Shown: one piece after another, positions 17,066 to 25,977 of the stretch | Layout: every line of letters begins with the position of its first letter | Position numbering within the stretch: the stretch's first letter is position 1 | Source: Methylobacterium persicinum | GTDB lineage: Bacteria > Pseudomonadota > Alphaproteobacteria > Rhizobiales > Beijerinckiaceae | DNA length: 64,000 nt | Reading direction: 5' to 3' | Assembly (NCBI RefSeq): GCF_022179525.1 | Contig: NZ_BPQX01000028.1 | Span: 115,830 to 179,829, forward strand | Position numbers and translations under genes: made by a program | The notes under the pieces: generated by a model | What the model was told of the DNA's origin: nothing | Databases searched by the model: none | The model's input: the letters and a program-made list of their open reading frames with translations, nothing else

Positions 17066-18298
17066 ATGACCCGGAGCTGCGACGCCCCCGCGATCGAGCC
17101 CGCCCCGATGCGGATCGCCGACGCCCTCGCGCTGATACGCGGGCGATTGCAGGTCCTCGCCCGCGTCGAGACGGTGTCTCTCGCGTACAGTCCCGGCCGT
17201 ATCCTGGCGCAGGACGTTCTCGCGCCCATGGCCCTGCCGCCCTTCGATAACTCTGCGGTCGATGGGTATGCCTGCCGCTTCGACGACCTCGCCGCGCAAG
17301 GGCCGACGGTGCTGCCCGTGGCCGGGCGCGTGGCAGCCGGCGCTGCGGCTTCCGAAATTCCGCGGGCCGCAGCGGTGCGGATCTTCACCGGGGCTCCCCT
17401 CCCGGCGGGGGCGGACACGGTCGTGATGCAGGAAGACGCCCGCGTTGCAGCCGGGATGGTGACCCTCCCCCCGGGGATCGCCTTGGGCGCCAACCGGCGT
17501 CGGGCGGGGGAGGACGTCGCCCTCGGCGCCCTAGCGCTCCCGGCGGGACGGAAGATCGGTGCCCGCGATCTTGCCCTGGCGGCCTCCCTCGGCCTTCGGG
17601 ACCTGCCGGTTCGTGCGCCGCTCACGGTCGGTCTCTTTTCCACGGGTGACGAGGTGACGGCCATCGGCCACGGCCTCCCGACGGCCGGGATCCACGATGC
17701 GAACGGACCGATGCTCTCGGCGCTGATCGCCCAGTTCGGTGCGCAGGCGCATCACCTGGGTATCCTCCGCGACGACCCGGCCAACCTCGGCAAGCGCCTC
17801 GCCACCGCAGCCGCCCAACACGACTTGATCGTCACATCAGGCGGTGTTTCGGTGGGCGAGGAAGATCACGTCCGCTCGGCCGTCCGGGCCAACGGCGAGA
17901 TCGCCCTGTGGCGGCTCGCCATCAAGCCCGGCCGGCCCCTCGCCTTCGGCCATATCGGTGGGACGCCCTTCGTCGGCCTGCCCGGCAATCCCGGGGCGGC
18001 CTACGTGACCGCCCTGGCGATCCTGATCCCGGTGCTCCGGCAGATGTCGGGCGCGTCCGAGGAGCCGCCACTCCCCCTGGTTCGCAGCGGCTTCAGCCTC
18101 AACAAGCGGGCGGGTCGGCTTGAATACCTGCGGGTGTGCCTCCGGCCCTCAGGCGACGGGCTGTCCGAGGTGGTCCCCGCACCGGGGGGGGCCCTCTCCA
18201 GCCTCTCGGCCAGCGACGGGCTCGCCGAACTCGCCGAGGATATCGAGGCGATCCGGCCGGGGGATCTGCTGCCGTACCGGGCTCACCCCCTCGCCTGA
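17066..18298 (+). CDS. moeA: Molybdopterin molybdenumtransferase MoeA
   Basis: Inserts molybdenum into adenylylated molybdopterin in cofactor biosynthesis. The 410-residue protein shows [12 protein letters not shown] near residue 65, the [19 protein letters not shown] motif, GLFSTGDEV and [29 protein letters not shown] and [11 protein letters not shown], all MoeA landmarks. The ATG at 17066 is chosen; an internal ATG at 17108 ([12 protein letters not shown]) is a credible alternative. ispE follows 70 bases later. Other molybdenum-handling genes occur at 54.4-57.1 kb. Confidence 0.93.
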   Translation: MTRSCDAPAIEPAPMRIADALALIRGRLQVLARVETVSLAYSPGRILAQDVLAPMALPPFDNSAVDGYACRFDDLAAQGPTVLPVAGRVAAGAAASEIPRAAAVRIFTGAPLPAGADTVVMQEDARVAAGMVTLPPGIALGANRRRAGEDVALGALALPAGRKIGARDLALAASLGLRDLPVRAPLTVGLFSTGDEVTAIGHGLPTAGIHDANGPMLSALIAQFGAQAHHLGILRDDPANLGKRLATAAAQHDLIVTSGGVSVGEEDHVRSAVRANGEIALWRLAIKPGRPLAFGHIGGTPFVGLPGNPGAAYVTALAILIPVLRQMSGASEEPPLPLVRSGFSLNKRAGRLEYLRVCLRPSGDGLSEVVPAPGGALSSLSASDGLAELAEDIEAIRPGDLLPYRAHPLA

Positions 18299-18368
18299 CC
18301 GCGCCTTGCCGCGGGTCGATCCGGCCTGTAGGCCCGGCTCCGCTCGACAACGACCCGGCGGACCCTCC

Positions 18369-19241
18369 GTGACTCTTCTGACCGACCGCGCGCCCGCCAA
18401 GGTGAACCTCACGTTGCATGTCCTCGGGCGTCGTCCGGCGGATGGGTATCACGTCCTAGAAAGCCTCGTCGCCTTCGCGGGCACCGCCGACCGTCTGACC
18501 CTCCGACCCGAAGCCGCCCTGTCCTTGACGGTGAGCGGGCCGACCGCGGGGCCCGCCGGACCGGACGACGACAACCTCGTTCTTCGGGCGGCGCGAGGGC
18601 TGGCCGAGCGGGTGCCCGGTCTGAAGTTCGGAGCGTTCCATCTCGTCAAGCGGCTGCCGGTGGCGGCGGGGATCGGCGGCGGATCGTCGGATGCGGCGGC
18701 GGCCCTGCGCTTGCTGGCCCGCCTCAACGCCCTCGCCATCGATCATCCCGCCGTCGTGGCAGCGGCCCGAGACACCGGAGCGGACGTTCCGGTCTGCCTC
18801 GATCCGCGGGCGAGGATGATGTGCGGCGCGGGGGAGGATGTCGGCCCTGCCCTCGGCCTTGCGCCGCTCCCGGCGATCCTCATCAATCCCGGCGTTCCAG
18901 TGCCGACGGCGCCGGTCTTCAAGGCCCTCGGCCTCGGTGTGGGCCAGACCCTGCCCGGCGCGGGCCATCCCGCCATTCCCGCCGGCTCGGAGAATGACGA
19001 GGTGCTTGCGGTGCTTGCCCCCGCCCGCAACGATCTCGAAGGGCCGGCGCAGATGGTGGCGCCGGTGATCGGAGATTGTCTCGCTGCTCTCCGGCGGGAG
19101 AATTGCCGCCTCGCCCGGATGTCCGGTTCAGGGGCGACGGTCTTTGGTTTGTTCGGCGACAGGCACGAAGCGGTCGCGGCCGCACGGCGCCTGAGGGCGG
19201 CTCATCCGGAGTGGTGGATCGCCCCGACGTACCTCCGTTAG
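18369..19241 (+). CDS. ispE: 4-(cytidine 5'-diphospho)-2-C-methyl-D-erythritol kinase IspE
   Basis: Fourth enzyme of the non-mevalonate isoprenoid pathway, phosphorylating CDP-methylerythritol. The 290-residue GHMP kinase begins [18 protein letters not shown]-like (here [19 protein letters not shown]), has the ATP-binding glycine/serine loop [19 protein letters not shown] around residue 100, and the C-terminal motif [18 protein letters not shown] start at 18369 gives the family N-terminus. With dxs at the right edge, two steps of the pathway feeding hopanoids and quinones are in this window. A dispersed repeat-like palindrome starts at the stop codon. Confidence 0.95.
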   Translation: MTLLTDRAPAKVNLTLHVLGRRPADGYHVLESLVAFAGTADRLTLRPEAALSLTVSGPTAGPAGPDDDNLVLRAARGLAERVPGLKFGAFHLVKRLPVAAGIGGGSSDAAAALRLLARLNALAIDHPAVVAAARDTGADVPVCLDPRARMMCGAGEDVGPALGLAPLPAILINPGVPVPTAPVFKALGLGVGQTLPGAGHPAIPAGSENDEVLAVLAPARNDLEGPAQMVAPVIGDCLAALRRENCRLARMSGSGATVFGLFGDRHEAVAAARRLRAAHPEWWIAPTYLR

Positions 19242-19292
19242 AGCATTTTCCGCCGAAGTGGACGCCAGTCCGGCGTCAGAAAAAGGTCTAGC
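19241..19292. repeat. GAGCATTTTCCG-type intergenic repeat
   Basis: The segment begins GAGCATTTTCCGCCGAAGTG and ends AAAAAGGTCTAG. It resembles a widespread Rhizobiales intergenic repeat and shares its start and end with the degenerate stretch at about 6863-6922. It fills the gap between convergent ispE and the BTLCP gene and may also end transcription. Confidence 0.5.
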
Positions 19293-19946
19293 TCAGCGGT
19301 TGGCAGTGGTGACGGGCGAGGACGCGCCGCCCAGGGACACCCAAGCCGTCGTATCCTGGCTCTCGCGCTTGATGAACACGTAGCCCGTGCGGTGCCAAGG
19401 CAGGATCGTGTTGGTCTTGTTGTCGAGCACGAGGTCGCCCCGGTCGGTGATCAGCGTCAGGACCGCGTGGCCCTCGCCCTTCTCGTCGATGACGACCGTC
19501 ATGCGCATGGCACGGCGCGGCAGCCCGGCCTCGGCGAGGATATGACGCTTGAGAAGCTGGAAATCCTCGCAATCGCCGATTCCATCCTCAGCGAGGTCCC
19601 ACCGGTCGGCGACGTGGAGATGCTCCATATCGGTCATGGGCTCGACCGACTTGTTGATGCGCCGGTTCACCGCGACGATCGTGTTCCAGATGGCGGGGGT
19701 CAGGGTAATCTTCGAAGGCTCGCTCCGGTCCACGTCGCACTCAGCCGCATAGTCCTGGCAGAAGGTCGTCCAGGCCGCGATCGGCTTTGCATCACCGCGG
19801 ATGCGGGCGCCGACATCGGCGGACAGGCTGGCCAGGGTCTGAGCGCTGGCGGCGCCGGTGAAGGCGGCCGTCGCCACGGCGAAGATGGCAAGTCCGCGCC
19901 GCAGCGCCGAGACCGCATCCCGCTTCTTGTTCGCTGCGACCAGCAT
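19293..19946 (-). CDS. Exported transglutaminase-like cysteine protease (BTLCP/DUF920)
   Basis: A 217-residue bacterial transglutaminase-like cysteine peptidase family protein. After a signal sequence (residues about 14-35, ending TGAASAQ), the catalytic triad is visible: cysteine in GIGDCEDFQLLK, histidine in GEGHAVLTLI and aspartate in LVLDNKTN. Known relatives act in the periplasm, some cutting adhesin or cyclic-di-GMP effector proteins (LapG). The intergenic region upstream carries a CtrA-like site, so cell-cycle control is possible. It stands alone, convergent with ispE. Confidence 0.85.
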   Translation of the reverse strand: MLVAANKKRDAVSALRRGLAIFAVATAAFTGAASAQTLASLSADVGARIRGDAKPIAAWTTFCQDYAAECDVDRSEPSKITLTPAIWNTIVAVNRRINKSVEPMTDMEHLHVADRWDLAEDGIGDCEDFQLLKRHILAEAGLPRRAMRMTVVIDEKGEGHAVLTLITDRGDLVLDNKTNTILPWHRTGYVFIKRESQDTTAWVSLGGASSPVTTANR

Positions 19947-20332
19947 CGCCGTGACCCAACCGTTTAGCTCTCGTTAACGAAAGCTCTCACGCCGGGGCCC
20001 GGACCGCAATCGGCCGATTAACAAAAGGTTAATGCTGTGAGCAGTGGGTAGGGTGTGGGACCAATCTGGCCGTCGGGTGACCAATCATGTTTTGTGGTTA
20101 ACAAGTGATTGATGCCGGAAAGTTCGCCTCGCCAAAGACTTAAGGCCGCGCAGAACATCGAAGGCCGCGAAACGCGGGTCTGCCGGGACTTGCATCTCGG
20201 CGGCTTTGCGCGGTTGCGAAGCCCCCGCTGCCGAGGGGGTGGCGCGCAGTCCGCCTCCGCACCGAACCCTCGCCTGCGGCGTCTTGGCAGCGTACAGACG
20301 GACGAACCCCTATCGCTTGGAGCCGAGAGCGC
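19947..20332. other. Divergent intergenic region with low-GC promoter patch
   Basis: A 386-base gap between the divergent BTLCP and DHH genes. The BTLCP-proximal 150 bases are AT-richer than the surroundings and hold several GTTAAC-type elements including the CtrA-like site at 20018-20032. The DHH-proximal half is GC-rich and carries no gene I can support. Confidence 0.55.
20018..20032. promoter_or_regulatory. CtrA-type binding site (TTAA-N7-TTAA)
   Basis: TTAACAAAAGGTTAA matches the full CtrA consensus spacing of two TTAA half-sites seven bases apart and is also a near-palindrome ATTAAC/GTTAAT. Such a site is rare by chance in DNA of this GC content. It lies 72 bases upstream of the BTLCP start. 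Confidence 0.5.
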
Positions 20333-21487
20333 GTGCGCCTGACCCAGATCACCCATCACGACCTCGACGGATACGGCGCATCCACCGTCGCCGCCGCCTG
20401 CGCCGAGGTCGACCGCGTCATCCACGTGCCCCGCTACAGCGACGTCGGCCCAATCTTCGACGAGGAAGTGAAGCGGCTCACAAAGGCCGCGGCGGCGGAG
20501 ACGCTGCTGATGACGGATCTCGGCCTGGAGGAGCAGACCATCGCCGGCCTCAAGCGCTTCGCCGCAATGAATCGGAAGCGGGAGGGCGAGAAGCACCGTC
20601 TCGTCGTCCTCGATCACCACGCCTCGTCGGCGGACCAGCTCGGCCGTCTCGGCCTTGAGCCCCAGCCCGTGGCCGACAGAGCCGGCCTGTTCCAGTCCGA
20701 CTTCGGTGATCCGGAGATTACCCTGCTGATCGACGAGAATTCCTGCGCCACGGCCATGACGATGGCCCACCAGGCCCTCTTCGCCACGCATGAGCCGGAA
20801 AGGGCCGAAGACCTCGCGGCCATGATCACCGCCGTCGATGCCCTCGACCTCTGGCGCAAGGAATCGCCGGCCTTCCCCGGCGGTACGGCGCTCGACGAGA
20901 TCTTCTGGGACAACGCGACGAACCTGATCCCACCGGGCCACCCCTGGCACGACCGTTTCGTCTCGGCCCTGCTCCTCGCCGCCGGAGCCCGGTTGCGGGA
21001 GGGCGCCAGCCCGGCCGAGCTCGAACGGGATGCCGTCGGCATCCGCACGCGCATCGTGGACGAACTCCTCGCCGATGCCCCGGACGACGATTCTCGCATG
21101 ACCACGCGCTCCCGCCTCGCCCGGGCGCTGGCGCGGTCGGATACCCTGTTCCGTCCCCTGAAGGACGGTACTCTCCTCTCCTTCGGCCTGGATTCGGGGA
21201 TGTTCCAGCGGGTGTCCGACCGGATCATGGAAGCGGGCCGGACGAAGCGGGTCGTCAACGTTCAGCGGGTCGGCACCCTGTCGTTCCGTTCGGTGGATGG
21301 GACCGCCCTCGACGGCGCGCGTCTGTTCCGGGGCGGCGGGCACCGGGATGCGGCCGGGGGGCGGCTGCAGAGCGGCTCCGCCTTCTCCCTCGCCGATGCC
21401 ATCGCCCAGGTCGAGCCGGTCCTCAATCCGGAAAAGCCGGCGGGGTCGGACAGCCCCTTCGCCGCCCTCAAGAACTGGAAGGGCTGA
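20333..21487 (+). CDS. DHH/DHHA1 family phosphoesterase
   Basis: A 384-residue DHH-superfamily phosphoesterase, a metal-dependent family that includes nanoRNases, pAp phosphatases and cyclic-dinucleotide hydrolases. Motifs: HHDLDGYGA (motif I), LMTDLGL, the DHH motif in VVLDHHASS, VDALDLW, and the substrate-binding GGGHRDAAGG near residue 340. The substrate cannot be assigned. A GTG start is used, with a GGAG nine bases upstream; no ATG gives a complete motif I. It is convergent with lptB. Where alphaproteobacteria usually carry rpoN downstream of lptB, this gene is found instead. Confidence 0.85.
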   Translation: MRLTQITHHDLDGYGASTVAAACAEVDRVIHVPRYSDVGPIFDEEVKRLTKAAAAETLLMTDLGLEEQTIAGLKRFAAMNRKREGEKHRLVVLDHHASSADQLGRLGLEPQPVADRAGLFQSDFGDPEITLLIDENSCATAMTMAHQALFATHEPERAEDLAAMITAVDALDLWRKESPAFPGGTALDEIFWDNATNLIPPGHPWHDRFVSALLLAAGARLREGASPAELERDAVGIRTRIVDELLADAPDDDSRMTTRSRLARALARSDTLFRPLKDGTLLSFGLDSGMFQRVSDRIMEAGRTKRVVNVQRVGTLSFRSVDGTALDGARLFRGGGHRDAAGGRLQSGSAFSLADAIAQVEPVLNPEKPAGSDSPFAALKNWKG

Positions 21488-21507
21488 GGGGCCCTCCCGG
21501 GCGTCTG

Positions 21508-22371
21508 TTAAAGGCGGAAGTCTTCGCCGAGATACAGGCGCCGCGCCTCGGGGTTCGCCACGATTTCCTCCGGCGTGCCCTCGGTGAGGATGCGGCCGGA
21601 ATGGGCGATGTAGGCCCGGTCGATCAGCCCTAGCGTCTCGCGGACGTTGTGATCGGTGATCAGCACGCCGATGCCGCGCTGTTTCAGGTGCTTCACGAGA
21701 TCCTGGATGTCGCCCACGGCGATGGGGTCGATGCCGGCGAAGGGCTCGTCGAGGAGCATGAAGGTCGGCGAGGAGGCAAGCGCCCGGGCGATCTCGCAGC
21801 GCCGCCGCTCACCCCCCGACAGGGCGATCGAGGGCGACTTGCGCAGGCGGGCGATATCGAACTCTTCGAGCAACGACTCGAGTTTGCGCGCCCGCTCGTG
21901 CCGGTTCGGCTCCGCGACCTCCAACACCGCCTTGATGTTGTCCTCGACCGAGAGGCCCCGGAAGATCGAGGCTTCCTGCGGCAGGTAACCGATGCCGAGG
22001 CGCGCCCGCTGGTACATGGGAAGGTGGGTGATGGGCAGGCCGTCGAGGGAGATCTCGCCGCGGTCGGCCACCACAAGGCCGGTGATCATGTAGAAGATGG
22101 TCGTCTTGCCGGCGCCGTTCGGCCCGAGCAGACCCACCGCCTCACCGGTACGGACCGTCAGCCCGGCCTCGTGCACGACGGTGCGCGCGCCGTAGCTCTT
22201 GCGCAGGCCGCGGACGCTGAGGATTCCCGTGCCCCCCTCAGCCGCCGGCTCGGCCATGCCGGCCTGGGGTACCGCCGTTGGCACCCCGCCCTTGCGGCCG
22301 AACAGCCGCCCGAGTAGCGGCGGGCGGCGGGCGGCCGCCGTCCCGGCCTCGAATGCCACGGCGCTGCTCAA
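21508..22371 (-). CDS. lptB: LPS export ABC transporter ATP-binding protein LptB
   Basis: ATPase that powers LPS extraction from the inner membrane through LptFG to LptCA. Walker [10 protein letters not shown], signature [15 protein letters not shown], Walker B FMLLDEPFAGID and the switch histidine in ITDHNVRE are all intact. The protein (287 residues from this start) carries an N-terminal extension of about 40 residues before the ABC core, as in other Rhizobiales. The start is a TTG whose bases overlap the lptA stop (TTGA); a GTG twelve bases further in is an alternative. It is the last gene of lptC-lptA-lptB. Confidence 0.93.
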   Translation of the reverse strand: MSSAVAFEAGTAAARRPPLLGRLFGRKGGVPTAVPQAGMAEPAAEGGTGILSVRGLRKSYGARTVVHEAGLTVRTGEAVGLLGPNGAGKTTIFYMITGLVVADRGEISLDGLPITHLPMYQRARLGIGYLPQEASIFRGLSVEDNIKAVLEVAEPNRHERARKLESLLEEFDIARLRKSPSIALSGGERRRCEIARALASSPTFMLLDEPFAGIDPIAVGDIQDLVKHLKQRGIGVLITDHNVRETLGLIDRAYIAHSGRILTEGTPEEIVANPEARRLYLGEDFRL

Positions 22372-23021
22372 TTGGCCTGCGCCCGCGGCTTCGCCGGCGG
22401 TGCGGAGCAGCCCTTGCTCTTGGTGTCCTTGCCGTCGGACTTCTCCCCCGGCACGAACATGGCCGAGACACGCCCGCCGGCCACCGGGTCCATGTTCGCC
22501 CGGCCGGACGCCATGTCGTAGACGAGGCGCTGTCCGCGGGTCACGTTCTGGCACTGGCTCAGGACCACGTTGCCGGTCAGGACGATGCGCTTCGCGTCCT
22601 GGTCGAACACCGCGTTGTCGCCCGTGGCGACCTGATCCTTCTGCGTCACCGTCACGGGGCCGGCACAGTCGACCTTCTTGATGCCGTTTTCGGCCGGGTT
22701 CTTCGGGGCGGCCTCATCGGCCGCATCCTTCGCCCCCGCCTCCTTGGCGCCCTGCTCCTTGCCGCGCTTGTAGTAGACGGTCATGGTCGAGCAGCGGATG
22801 GTGCTTTCACCCTGCACGGCTACGACGTTGCCGGCGAAGATCGCCTTGTTCTCCTTGTCGAACACGTCCAGCCGGTCGGCGTCGATCTTGATCGGTTCCT
22901 TGCCGCCGCCGCCGATGTTGCCGAAGGCCGAATCGGTTTTGCCGGCGGACTTTTCGGCGAAGGCGGGCGCCGCGAACGTCAGACAGACGGCCAATGCCGC
23001 GCAGTGGCGCAGGGCCCTCAT
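22368..23021 (-). CDS. lptA: LPS transport periplasmic protein LptA
   Basis: Periplasmic bridge protein that carries LPS to the outer membrane. A signal peptide (MRALRHCAALAVCLTFAAPAFA) precedes an OstA-type beta-jellyroll: PIKIDADRLDVFDKENKAIFAGNVVAVQGESTIRCSTMTVYY and GDNAVFDQDAKRIVLTGNVVLSQ are the diagnostic repeats. It is 217 residues long, with a lysine/alanine-rich insertion and a low-complexity C-terminus, longer than the E. coli protein. Start and stop overlap its neighbours by four bases on both sides, showing tight coupling. Confidence 0.93.
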   Translation of the reverse strand: MRALRHCAALAVCLTFAAPAFAEKSAGKTDSAFGNIGGGGKEPIKIDADRLDVFDKENKAIFAGNVVAVQGESTIRCSTMTVYYKRGKEQGAKEAGAKDAADEAAPKNPAENGIKKVDCAGPVTVTQKDQVATGDNAVFDQDAKRIVLTGNVVLSQCQNVTRGQRLVYDMASGRANMDPVAGGRVSAMFVPGEKSDGKDTKSKGCSAPPAKPRAQAN

Positions 23022-23749
23022 GGCCGGCGCTCCACCGGATCCGCGTCAGAGGTGAGGATCGGACCCTTGAGCTTATCCTCCTTCGGCTTGTCCGCGCTGT
23101 CGGGATGAATGTTCACGTGCACGTTGCCGATGAATGAAATGACCTTGCCGTTCTCCACCACGTCGAGGCCATCCGCATCGACGGTGCCCTTGGCGGTCGT
23201 GACCGTAACGGGATCCTTTGAGACGATCGAGCCGGTCTTGAAGGCGATGGCGGCCGTGCGCAGCTTGGCCTCTTCGCCCTTGTCTGTCCAAACCCGGATG
23301 TCGTCCTTGAGGTCGAGGGCCTCACGGGCGCTGTCGAACAGGCCTGACACCGCCGACAGGCGGGCGATGCCCCCCTGCTCGTCCGTCGCGATATGGCCGC
23401 GCATCTGCTGCAATTCGATCTGGCTCGGCTTGCGCACGTCCTGCAACGCGGCCTCCGCCGTCACCTCGTAGGCGCGGTTGCCCTTCCGGAAACCGGACAG
23501 GCGCGGATTCTCCATCTTCACCTTCGAGCCCGCCACCGTGACCGGGCCGACGGAGATACCGGAGACACCGGCCGCGAAGGGATTGAACAGATAGGCGAGC
23601 AGGACGGCCGTAGAGCCGCCGGCCACGATGGGAATCAGTCGCCGGAGCCGCCGCACGCGGCTGCTATGGCGGTAGGCGTGGGCATGCACACGGCTGCGCG
23701 CTGCCGCGACAGCCTGTCCATTGCCGGCTTCAGCCTCGACGAGTTTCAT
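23018..23749 (-). CDS. lptC: LPS export periplasmic protein LptC
   Basis: Inner-membrane-anchored LPS transport protein. The 243-residue sequence has a basic N-terminus, one transmembrane helix (LIPIVAGGSTAVLLAYLFNPF, about residues 38-58) and a periplasmic beta-jellyroll ending in GTVDADGLDVVENGKVISFIGNVHVNI. A tail of about 25 residues is charged. Its stop overlaps the lptA start by four bases. The 183-base gap to htpG upstream holds the likely promoter of the three-gene operon. Confidence 0.92.
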   Translation of the reverse strand: MKLVEAEAGNGQAVAAARSRVHAHAYRHSSRVRRLRRLIPIVAGGSTAVLLAYLFNPFAAGVSGISVGPVTVAGSKVKMENPRLSGFRKGNRAYEVTAEAALQDVRKPSQIELQQMRGHIATDEQGGIARLSAVSGLFDSAREALDLKDDIRVWTDKGEEAKLRTAAIAFKTGSIVSKDPVTVTTAKGTVDADGLDVVENGKVISFIGNVHVNIHPDSADKPKEDKLKGPILTSDADPVERRP

Positions 23750-23887
23750 GCCGCGTCCGATGGGCCGGATCGAGATCCGCGCCGTGGAGTGAGAATGCGC
23801 CTGCGGCCCCCACCGCGCCCGCGCGTTCGACCGGGATGATCCCGACCAGTGGCGAAGTTATGGCTCCCACGTTTCCGAATGATCAAT

Positions 23888-23920
23888 CGTGACGGGCCGC
23901 GGAAGGTGCGCCCCGTCACG
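23888..23920 (-). terminator. Possible hairpin terminator after htpG
   Basis: A perfect nine-base stem CGTGACGGG (23888-23896) / CCCGTCACG (23912-23920) lies 12 bases after the htpG stop. The minus-strand downstream tract is only weakly T-rich, so termination is uncertain. Confidence 0.45.
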
Positions 23921-23932
23921 CGATCTCGGTAG

Positions 23933-25768
23933 TCAGGCCCCGTGAGGACGGGTCGCCAGGGCGGAAGCGACCTTTCGGGCGAAGGCCGCCGGATCCCGGG
24001 GGCTGTCGCCGTCCTGGATCCGCGCGAGGTCCAAGAGCATTCCGGCGGCCTCGGTCACATCTGATTCGGACGAGGCGGCCAGGGAGCGGATCAGCGCGTG
24101 GCGCGGGTTGATCTCCAGGGCCGGCTTGCCCATGCCAGCCCGACCCGCCCGCCGGAGGAGCCGTTGCATCTGAAGGTCAGGCCCGGCGCCGCCCGCCGAG
24201 AGGACCACGGCGCTGTCGACCAGCCGGTCGGTCACCCGCACGCCGGACACCTCGTCGGCCAACGCCGTCTTCAGGGCCGCCACGAAGGCATCGATGCCTT
24301 CCACCGGCTCCAAGTCGCTGCCTTCGGGGGCGAACTTCGACAGGTCGAGATTGCCCTTCGTCACCGATTGCAGGGCCTTGCCCTCGAACGTGCCCAGCTG
24401 GTCCGGCCAGAAGGCATCGACATGGTCGGACAACAGCAGCACTTCGAGCCCCCGTGCCCGGAAGCCTTCGAGCTGGGCGGAGGATTTCAGGGCCTCCTGG
24501 TCGTCGGCAACGAGATAGTAGATCGCCTCCTGCCCATCCTTCATCCGCGAGACGTAATCGGCCAGCGAGGTCCAGCCTTCGACCGACGAAGAACGGAAGC
24601 GCAGCAGCGGCGCGATCTCGGCGCGGCGCTCGAAATCCTCGTAGAGGCCCTCCTTGAGCACCGGGCCGAAATTCTCCCAGAAGCTCTCGTAGTCCTCGCC
24701 CTTCTTGGCGCGGTTGGTCAGTTCCGTGATGACGCGGCCGGTCACGGCCTTGCGGATCCGCGCCAGGGCCGGCGTGGTCTGCAGCATCTCGCGGGAGACG
24801 TTCAGGGGTAGGTCCTCGGTGTCGACCACGCCCTGCACGAATCGCAGCCAGGACGGCAGAAGCTCGGCCTCATCGGTGATGAACATGCGCCGGACGTGCA
24901 GGCGCACCTTGCTCTGGCGATCGTTCTCCAGGGGCTGGAACGGCTTCATCCCCGGCACGAACAGCAGCGCGGAGAATTCGAGCTGACCCTCGGCCCGCCA
25001 GTGCAGCGTCGCCCAGGGCTTGTCGAAGTTCATGCCGATCGTCCGGTAGAACTCGGCGTACTGTTCCTCGGTGATCTCTGATTTCGGCTTGCGCCAAAGG
25101 GCGGTGCCCTGGTTGGCCGCTTCATCTTGACCGTCCCGGACGATGGCCACGGGGACGGTGATGAAGTCCGCCCATTTCCGCACGAGGTGATCGAGCCGGT
25201 GGGGCTCGAGATACTCCTCCGCGTCCTCCTTCAGATGGAGGACGATGTCGGTCCCCGGCTCGGCGCGGGTGCCCGGCTCCAGGGTGTAGCTGCCCTGGCC
25301 CTCGGACGCCCAGGTCCAGGCCTCGTCGGTACCGACCTTGCGGGAGGTGACGGTGACCCGGTCGGCCACCATGAAGGCCGAGTAGAAGCCGACGCCGAAC
25401 TGGCCGATCAGGCTCGGCCGGTCCTCGGCCTTGGCAGCCTCAAGGGTCTGGGAGAAGACGCGGGTGCCCGACCGGGCGATGGTGCCGAGGCTCGACGCAA
25501 GGTCGTCCTTGCCCATGCCGATGCCGGCGTCGGAGATCGTCAGGGTGCGGGTGGCCTTGTCGGGATTGATCCGGACCTTGGCGTCTGCCGGCAGGGCGCT
25601 CGCCGCACTGGTCAGGGCCTCGAAACGCCGCCGGTCCATCGCGTCAGCGGCATTGGCGACGAGTTCACGCAGGAAGATCTCGCGGTCGGAGTAGAGCGCG
25701 TGCACGACGAGGTCGAGGAGGCGCCCGACCTCCGCGCCGAATTCATGCCGCTCGATCGTCTCGCTCAC
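23933..25768 (-). CDS. htpG: Chaperone protein HtpG (Hsp90)
   Basis: Bacterial Hsp90, a dimeric ATP-dependent chaperone of the cytosol. The 611-residue protein has the GHKL ATP-binding domain ([27 protein letters not shown], with the catalytic Glu; [25 protein letters not shown]), the middle domain ([28 protein letters not shown]) and the dimerisation domain. The GTG at 25768 is chosen for its [11 protein letters not shown]-terminus and a GGAGG nine bases upstream. The usual Asn of the EL.xNA.DA motif reads ANAADA here (AADA where E. coli has SDA), a small variation. Confidence 0.94.
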   Translation of the reverse strand: MSETIERHEFGAEVGRLLDLVVHALYSDREIFLRELVANAADAMDRRRFEALTSAASALPADAKVRINPDKATRTLTISDAGIGMGKDDLASSLGTIARSGTRVFSQTLEAAKAEDRPSLIGQFGVGFYSAFMVADRVTVTSRKVGTDEAWTWASEGQGSYTLEPGTRAEPGTDIVLHLKEDAEEYLEPHRLDHLVRKWADFITVPVAIVRDGQDEAANQGTALWRKPKSEITEEQYAEFYRTIGMNFDKPWATLHWRAEGQLEFSALLFVPGMKPFQPLENDRQSKVRLHVRRMFITDEAELLPSWLRFVQGVVDTEDLPLNVSREMLQTTPALARIRKAVTGRVITELTNRAKKGEDYESFWENFGPVLKEGLYEDFERRAEIAPLLRFRSSSVEGWTSLADYVSRMKDGQEAIYYLVADDQEALKSSAQLEGFRARGLEVLLLSDHVDAFWPDQLGTFEGKALQSVTKGNLDLSKFAPEGSDLEPVEGIDAFVAALKTALADEVSGVRVTDRLVDSAVVLSAGGAGPDLQMQRLLRRAGRAGMGKPALEINPRHALIRSLAASSESDVTEAAGMLLDLARIQDGDSPRDPAAFARKVASALATRPHGA

Positions 25769-25872
25769 GGGAAGAACCTCCAGTTGGTTTGAAGAAAATG
25801 CGCCGGGCATATGCGCGCGGGCGTGGCGGTTTTCAATGCCGTGCTCCGCACCCGTCATTGCGGCACGGCACC

Positions 25873-25966
25873 GTCATCGCGAGGCGGAGCCGAAGCAACC
25901 CAGGGCGCCCCCCATCCGGGTGAGACAGTGCCCGCTGGATTGCTTGGCTGACGCTCGCAATGACGA
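25873..25966. repeat. Dispersed palindromic intergenic repeat, complete copy
   Basis: The left arm begins GTCATCGCGAGGCGGAGC and the right arm ends GACGCTCGCAATGACGA, mutually complementary like the copy at 4048. It ends 12 bases after the nadC stop, between htpG and nadC. Confidence 0.85.
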
Positions 25967-25977
25967 CAGTGGCCTTG

